From: Ephemerocybe angulata | Lineage: Eukaryota; Basidiomycota; Agaricomycetes; Agaricales; Psathyrellaceae | Length of the DNA: 64,000 nucleotides | Direction of reading: 5' to 3' | Assembly: GCA_013368325.1 (NCBI GenBank) | Contig: JAACJK010000163.1 | Span: forward strand, 3,224,001 to 3,288,000 | Part shown: positions 57,666-64,000 of the stretch, piece after piece | How positions within the stretch are numbered: the stretch's first letter is position 1 | How the letters are laid out: each line of letters begins with the position of its first letter | The notes under the pieces: model-generated | Told to the model about the DNA's origin: nothing | Seen by the model: the letters and a program-made list of their open reading frames with translations, nothing else | Database searches by the model: none | Made by a program: the position numbers and the translations under genes

Positions 57666-58283
57666 GGATAATGCTATTCAGCAACCCCCCTTTTGGTCAA
57701 ACAACCGGGTTGTTTTGACAAATTAATGATTCTGCTATTGAGCAACCCCGAGCACGCCCGGTGAGCTCCCGGACTATCGGCCATCTGGCTGGGGCCTTTT
57801 GATCTTGCTTTGACCTCCGCCTCCTGTTCCCGACTCTCCAGTGGAGGCTCTCAAACCTCTAGGAGTAAATAAACAGGAATCTTACGTGAATGGCAGTCGC
57901 AGAGGAGTTCGTCACTTTGACGAACTCCTCTGCGACCGGAGTGGGCATGTCGAAGCTCACTGGCCGCGGGATGATTGGGATTGGGTTTCCCGCCCACTGG
58001 TCGCCAAATCACGCGTTTGGACGTGAGTTTGCCTTTTGGTGGTTGGTGGACTACCCTTCTTCTACGATACAATGATTTTCCTGGCGCGTTGGGGCTGCCT
58101 CAGGCGCCAGCAGAGGCAAGGTAGCCTAGGTAGCCTTGGGGTAGGCGGGACGACATGCTGGCAAACCGCGCCATCATTGGATGCATCACCGGGGCGGAAC
58201 ATCCCTCGCCGGCAACAACCAGGGTTGCTCATTTACTAAACCCGGTTGTCGGGAACAAGGGGGGTTGCTGAATAGCATTATCC
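57666..58283. mobile_element. MITE, 618 bp, 9-bp target duplication
   Basis: Perfect 27-bp terminal inverted repeats (57666-57692 and 58257-58283; tip GGATAATGCTATTCAGC), extended by imperfect homology (CAACCGGGTT, GAGCAACCC) to about 90 bp. The duplication GTGAATCAG flanks it at 57657-57665 and 58284-58292. No coding capacity. A perfect hairpin lies in its interior. Confidence 0.9.
57896..57936. repeat. Perfect 41-nt hairpin inside the MITE
   Basis: Arms of 19 nt (GTCGCAGAGGAGTTCGTCA and its exact complement) separated by only CTT. Transcribed, it would fold into a tight stem; in DNA it could extrude a cruciform. Confidence 0.9.
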
Positions 58284-58292
58284 GTGAATCAG

Positions 58293-59442
58293 CCTGTGAT
58301 CAATGCCGGCCGCGGGAGATGATCCAATTGACATCGGGCAGGGAGCTCGGTGGGCTTCGGCGCTTGAGAGGTGCATACGCCTGCCATGGAGGAATCAGAG
58401 GTGATTCACAATTTCATTGCTGGACCTCCGAAGACCTCTACACACACACTCTCTCTCCTCCGAGAGGGGTCGGAGCAACGGAGGTGCTAGCTAAATTGAT
58501 TTGAGAGTTATCCCCGTCCATGTTCCGGTGGGGCTGGCGGAATCCGTCCAGCCGGGGACGCAGCTGGAACTACTTAGCTGGAAGCAGTAAGATCCTGGAC
58601 CTTCCTGGACGTGCTCCGAGAGGCAAGCCCGGCCAAAGCTCCCGTAGCTTACCATTTGTGCTTATCGCGCCTGTGAGGACCTCGCTGGACAGGCCGTGGA
58701 CGGAGCTGCGGTTGGGGCGCGGCGAGGTGTCCATTCCCGTCAGCTAATCAGCCTGGGAGACAGAAGCCTATCGATTTATAAGTCTGAAGAACTGGAGGAA
58801 AATCTGCATCCAAGGACCGTATGTGTTAGTCAGTAGATGGAGAAGCACGATGGTGTGAGTCAAGCGTACCGATTTATGTACTTTGAGAGGACTGGGGATT
58901 CCGTTATTGTAGTCATGGCACCTTGCAGGTTGGGTATTAGCTTCCCGTGGCAGACGGTAATAGGATATGGAGGTTCCATGGAGACCACGCGCCGCTGGTG
59001 GACGGCGGCCCAGAACCCACAAAGCTCGCAATTGGACTATCGTGATAAGTGATACGCTGGGCAAGAAAATGCACGAAGGATCCATGGAAGATTCCACTAC
59101 AGCTGCTGGCTCTGGGAAAGGGAGTGGGAAGGGGCGTGGCACGGAAGATCGCTTAGGCTGTGGGAAGGGAGCAACCGAATTCGTGCAGGCAGGTCCCCAT
59201 CACCCGCGATTGGCACCGACGTGGACATAAGCTATATACCAATCCCAGTCACTTTAGGCAAAATTGTTTGACATGGAGGCGTACGGTACCTTACGATCAT
59301 CCACGACGAACCCATACTGAGCCTCCCAGTCGCTACCCGACGACGAACAGCCACTGTCTGTCGCCGTCCACCCGTGCCCCGCCGCCATCCCCGTCCCCCA
59401 CCACCACCACCACCGACTCGCTCTCTGCCCCGCATCCCTGAT
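58293..59442. other. Region upstream of the G-alpha gene
   Basis: No gene recognised. A polypyrimidine/CAC-rich stretch directly precedes the G-alpha start. An in-frame ATG at 59374 would add 23 Pro/Arg-rich residues. Confidence 0.35.
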
Positions 59443-62400
59443 ATGTCCTGCTGCATTTCAGATCCTACAAACTCAAATGGCGGGCCTCGGCCGTCCCCTA
59501 TCGTCCTCGAAGATGATCCTCTCGCGGCAATGACCGCACCGCCACGCAACGAGACCCCTGAAGAGCGCCAAATCCGCGAGGCCGCAGAGGCAGAGGCCAA
59601 AAAGATCAGCGACGAAATCGACGAGAGGCTCAGGCGCGAGCGGGAGAACGACAGGAAGAAGAAAAGGCCCGTGAAACTGCTGCTCCTAGGTGCGTCTCCA
59701 ACCCATTTCTCCGTTCCGCGAGCTGACATGGTCTCGTATCCTAGGCCAGAGTGAAAGCGGGAAAACCGCCACCCTCAAGAGTACGTAGCACGTATCCTAT
59801 CCAGCTGAAGGCTTCTTATCACCCACAAATCCGCAGATTTCCAACTCACCTATGCCCGACGCGAATGGGCGGAAGAACGCGCCGCATGGCGATCCGTCAT
59901 CTTTCTCAACTTCGTGCGCAACGTCAACCTCGTCGTCGAGCACCTCAACGCCGAGATGTCGGACTACCCCGTCGTCAACCATGACGACTCGCAGGAGGAC
60001 CTCTCGTCGCGGCACGCTCGCACCCTTCCGCGACTCAAGTTCACCGACGAGCACCGCCGCCTACGCACGAGCCTCCAGGGCCTCATTGGGGTGCAGCTCG
60101 ACCTCGAGCGCCGCCTCGGCTCTGCATCTCTCGAGATGTGGTCGACTACCGTTGGAAATGCCGCACCGTTCGACCCAGAAGCCGCCGGTACGAGCACGGG
60201 GAAGCGTGCGGGGGAGTTTAGTATACATTCGAGCAATGGGTGGAAGACTGCACTTGGAAAGTTCAAGATGCGGACGCCCGGGCAGGGGAGTAGCAAGGCT
60301 GAGTTGACGGATGGGGACAGTAATGGGAGCCCCGTGGCGACTTCGCCGTCGGGTGGCCTTCCGGGCTCGAGGGAATGGGAAGACGATATTGGGGAGACGC
60401 TGGGGACGTTTAGGGATGAGATTAAGTTGGTATGGGAAGACTCGACAGTGCAGGAGGTTTTGACAAGGAGGAAGGTTCGGTTGGAGGATATGCCTGGATT
60501 GTGCGTGCTTCTGTCTCACTTGTTGATCGTCGACCTGCTCATGCTGACTACATTCCTGGCGACTGCAGCTTTATAAACGACGCGGACAGAATAGCTTCAC
60601 GAAACTACCAGCCGACAGACGACGACGTCGTACGTGCGCGTCTACGCACACTTGGTGTCCAAGAATACAAATTCATCTTCGACCACGGTGAGCCCACACC
60701 CCTCCCCCACATACAAACAGATTCTGACGCACACGGGTTCTCACAGGCCGCACGGTCGGGCAGGAATGGCGGATATACGACGTCGGAGGCACACGAAGCA
60801 GTGTACGTACCTTCACCTTCATTCTCTTCTGATATTTCTGTAATCTCGTTCGCTAATCAACGTTCTTTGTCACCGTAGCGAGCAGCGTGGTATCCCTATT
60901 TCGACGATGGTATGTCCCATGCTGTTGTTGTCCCATTTTGCCGACGCTGACACCCATCCCACAGTCGACGCTCTGATCTTCCTCGCGTACGTGCTAAGCA
61001 CTGCTTTCCTATGCTCAGCCTAAGCTAATGATCACATTGACCTTTTCCCGACCCACAGACCAAGTAAGCTTTGTTTTATTGTTACTCATCCATTCATATC
61101 ATTTCACTCGTTATCGCTCCCTTGGCTATCCTCGGACCTTCGCTTTCCTGTCAAGGCCACGTACTGACTTCGCGTGTCCCCAGTATCGCCCTTCGACGAG
61201 AAGCTCGCGGAAGACCGTAAGGTGAACAGATTGGAAGATAGCTACCTCCTCTGGGCCTCAGTATGCTCTTGCAAGCTCCTTGTCAAGGCACAACTTATCC
61301 TCTGTGGGTACTTCCCTTTTATTCTTAATGTGGTGATAGCTGACGTATCTACGCGCGTGTAGTCTTGAACAAGTGTGATCTGCTACAGGCGAAGCTGCAG
61401 AGAGGTATCCGGATACGGGATTCGGTGACGAGTTATGGGACGCGGATAAACGACTTGCCTACGGCGACCAAGTGTACGTCACTCTTCCACCCATTGCCTT
61501 CTATCTTTGTCTTTGGCTTTCTCTCCCTCCGAGCCGAGAGTCGAGAATAAGAGGGGGAAGTGGTGTACTCGGGAATCCGCATAACTGATGCTTGCTTGTG
61601 CTCCACCAGACTTTCAACAGCACTTCAAAGAGATCGCGCGGAGAAACTCGCCTGTGCAAAGACCGTTTTACGTGCACCTCACGTCCGTCATCGTGCGTAC
61701 ATACTCTTCTTTTCTCTCCTCTCCGTCCGTCTCCGGTGCCTGGTTCCTGCCTCCTCCTTGTGTCCTCGTTCTCTTGCCCCATTGATATTTCCTCGGTACT
61801 CTGGTTCTGTCGCGTATGCTTTCCCTGCATCTGCGTTCACCAACGGCATCCTCCCGGTCTCGGCCTCGTTTTGGCTCGAGTTCCTGAGCTTGCTCGCGTG
61901 CTGCTACTGTGATAACAGTCTGCTTCTCGAAGCGGGGCGCTGTGAGCCGCTTCTGTGCCAGCTCGGGGGTGGCAACCAACAGCTCGAGGCTCTTAGAGGT
62001 TTCCTTCCCGAGAGTCATATATCATATATCACTCATATCATATCACAAAGTCTACTTCCTTACTTCTTTCTTCTCGTCCCCCCTTCCTTTTGTTCGCCCT
62101 TTCCTTCCTTTGCATTTCGCCTTCGCCCTTTCCCGAGCCTTACGTCCGCCGCTCGCTTCTTGATTCGCACCACCCACGACGATTGCATATGCTGACTCTC
62201 TTCTTTCCCTTGGCTATGTAGGACACGAAATCAACGGCTGTGACGCTAGGTGCCGGTACGTCTTCCGCTTTCCTCTCATTCTCCGAGCCCCCACTGATGA
62301 ACTTTCCACAACTTCTTCTTGCCCCTCCGCCCCGTTTCCCCTCGTTCATTCCTTCCTTTCACCCCTTCCTTTCACCCCTTAATTTGCCACCCCACCCACG

Positions 62401-62666
62401 ACCGCCCACGCTTGAACGAATCCCGGCAACTCGGAAATCCAAATTCTCCTCGCCCGGCGCTTATCATCGTATCTGATCCCCGGACCCCGCGTCACCGCTG
62501 GACCCTGCACGTCGCGTGCGATCGCTGGGGAATGCGGTAATGAATCATGGCACGCGTCGTGTCGGCTATCTATCTCTTTTCATCTGGAACATTGCCACCA
62601 TCTTATGCGCGTGTAGTTGAGGAGAGCATTTTGAGGGAGCATTTGAGGAGGGCGGATTTGATGTAG
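59443..62666 (+). CDS. Atypical heterotrimeric G-protein alpha subunit (523 aa, 13 exons)
   Basis: GTP-binding signalling protein. P-loop GQSESGKT (83-90), switch I region RARLRTLG with Arg340 and Thr343 kept, switch II DVGGTRSSRAAW (367-378), base-binding FLNKCDLL (434-441), and YFQQHFKEIARRN. Deviations: Thr371 replaces the catalytic Gln of DVGGQR; the TCAT loop reads TSVI (495-498); the helical domain has a long low-complexity insertion. The N-terminus MSCCIS lacks the MG myristoylation start but offers cysteines for palmitoylation. Exons: 59443-59689, 59745-59780, 59837-60500, 60569-60687, 60747-60802, 60879-60909, 60965-60986, 61059-61063, 61184-61303, 61363-61473, 61610-61692, 62222-62249, 62617-62666; total 1572 nt. 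The last two introns are long (529 and 367 nt). Belongs to the expanded, divergent G-alpha group of mushrooms. Confidence 0.9.
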
Positions 62667-63907
62667 GGTGTCGGGGTTTTGAGGGGTTTGGTTTATTTTT
62701 GTCTTTACCTTCGACCTTTTGGTTTCTTTGCTTTGTGTTTGCCCGGTGATGGACCGTTTTGCTTTCTTGCTTTTCTTCTCATAATCGTCTTCATTTTCTT
62801 CCTCTCCAGCTGCGCTTTTCTCTTGTGCTGTGCTCACATCTACACCTTGGATCCATCTCTTCTGCTACTTAATGCACCCATGCTGTATCAACAATACGTA
62901 TCTTATCCACACATTATCCATCCATCCTGTGTACTCCCCATCCATATATCTACCCATCTTATTCACTTGTTTGCGACTATAGTACATGTCACTCCCATCT
63001 TGTCTTTTTCTAGTTCAGTTTCTGCGCATTTCTTGGTCGCATTCCTTTGGTTTGGGTTGGATCTCTGTCGCTTTAGCTATCTTCTACTTCCGTGCTGTTC
63101 TGTGTAGCGATTTTGCTTGGAGCGCTGTTGTGGTTTGTGCCCCGGTTCTTGGCGCTTGTTTTCAGCAGATGTGGGCTGAACGAAATGTACGGAACGGTTC
63201 GACATCGTGTCACGGTATAAACATGATGTGTTGTGTACAAGGTGTGTTGGCCTATACGACGGTGTGCAGAAGGAGCGCTTGGGCACTGTCTGCTGCGACG
63301 ATTGGGTGTGGACGAGCGTGGGAACGACGACGGATCGGGCACTGTGGTGGCAGGTGATCCATCTCTTCTCTCCCCTTGACCGCGACATCTTAGCTATAGG
63401 TGTATTGGCCTACACGTGGCCCCCCATTCAAGGAACCAGATGTGACACTCGAGATTGAGATTTCAAAGATTTTCCTCGCGCTTCCTGACCTTAGCCATTC
63501 AAAGCCTATGCTGCCGTGTCTTTGGGCACTCTGGTCCGCCTCCCCGCCACGACGACGACGACCGCTACCCCGGTTCTAAACTGAGTAAACGCAATATATC
63601 TTCCCTTTGTCTCTACCCCGATCTCCGATCTCGTGTTTGAGATGACCAGATGACAATGTCCGCGAACCATGTATCGAAAAAACCACCTGAGCCGCTTTCC
63701 GAGTCACCTCCTCCCTCAAATTCCATTGGACGACGCCTACTCCTGATTCACTCCTGCACCCTTTCGACTTCGTCGCAGCCCGCAGACAATCTCGCCCAGC
63801 TATTTTTGCTGCTACTCGATCGATTGCGCTGAGTCGTTCCGCCCGGCAGCGCGGTGGCGGACAACTTGGGAGGCTGACGGGAGGCTGGAAAGGGGGTTAT
63901 AGAGGCG
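62667..63907. other. Region downstream of the G-alpha gene
   Basis: G-alpha 3-prime UTR and pyrimidine-rich intergenic DNA. No further gene recognised. Confidence 0.35.
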
Positions 63908-63915
63908 TATATAAG
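63908..63915 (+). promoter_or_regulatory. TATA box of a gene beyond the right edge
   Basis: TATATAAG followed by a CTTCTCTC/CCTCTTCTCC pyrimidine tract up to the end of the window, the usual look of a strong fungal core promoter. The coding start would lie outside. Confidence 0.5.
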
Positions 63916-64000
63916 GCTGGGAGGTTGAGCTTCTCTCGCTCATCAGCAGCCTCTTCTCCTACTTCCCTCGAGGTGCATCATCGTCATCAACTTTACCGCC

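Overview
The window is nuclear DNA of a filamentous basidiomycete, most likely an Agaricomycete. The genes carry many short introns (about 45-70 nt), several have micro-exons, and the content fits a plant-litter or wood decomposer: a GH115 xylan alpha-glucuronidase, a secreted aryl-alcohol-oxidase-like GMC enzyme, NACHT/ankyrin NLR-like proteins, an atypical G-alpha subunit and abundant DNA transposons. I saw no rRNA or tRNA gene and no prokaryotic feature. Exon models were built by hand from GT/AG sites, frame continuity and family motifs.

Layout. 1-5.7 kb: three paralogous coiled-coil genes, one decayed (+) and two open (-). 6.5-9.0 kb: Nhx1-type Na+/H+ exchanger (+). 10.2-14.3 kb: GH115 alpha-glucuronidase in 20 exons (+). 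14.5-16.0 kb: FES1 Hsp70 nucleotide-exchange factor (-). 16.8-20.0 kb: apparently intact NACHT-ankyrin NLR (-). 20.3-38.5 kb: remains of two or three further NACHT genes (-), broken by mobile DNA. 44.5-46.7 kb: aryl-alcohol oxidase (+). 47.8-49.2 kb: Cbf1-like bHLH factor (+) with a possible second promoter in intron 1. 52.0-55.6 kb: tandem aldo-keto reductases (-), one decayed and one intact. 57.7-58.3 kb: a MITE. 59.4-62.7 kb: atypical G-alpha (+). The right edge holds a TATA box for a gene outside the window.

The striking region is 22.5-43.4 kb, a set of nested insertions. A 9-bp-TSD MITE interrupts a NACHT gene. Next to it a 13.2 kb element (23110-36304) separates NACHT N-terminal and C-terminal parts. 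This element encodes a tyrosine recombinase with all catalytic residues and a convergent SAP-domain protein, and has 21-bp-spaced copies of the motif CGGACRGTCC inside and at its right end. A BED/hAT transposon (copy 1) sits inside it, flanked by an 8-bp duplication. Inside that hAT lies a 3.9 kb foldback element with huge inverted arms made of 160-bp units and TCGGAC-type satellite. A second, nearly identical, uninterrupted hAT (copy 2) lies 7 kb downstream. Removing the foldback and a 7-bp duplication makes copy 1 exactly as long as copy 2 (4523 bp), which fixes the boundaries and the order of events.

The host genes do not form one pathway. GH115 and the oxidase belong to extracellular lignocellulose breakdown; Nhx1, FES1, Cbf1 and the reductase are housekeeping; the NLR block is a rapidly evolving locus that has become a transposon sink.
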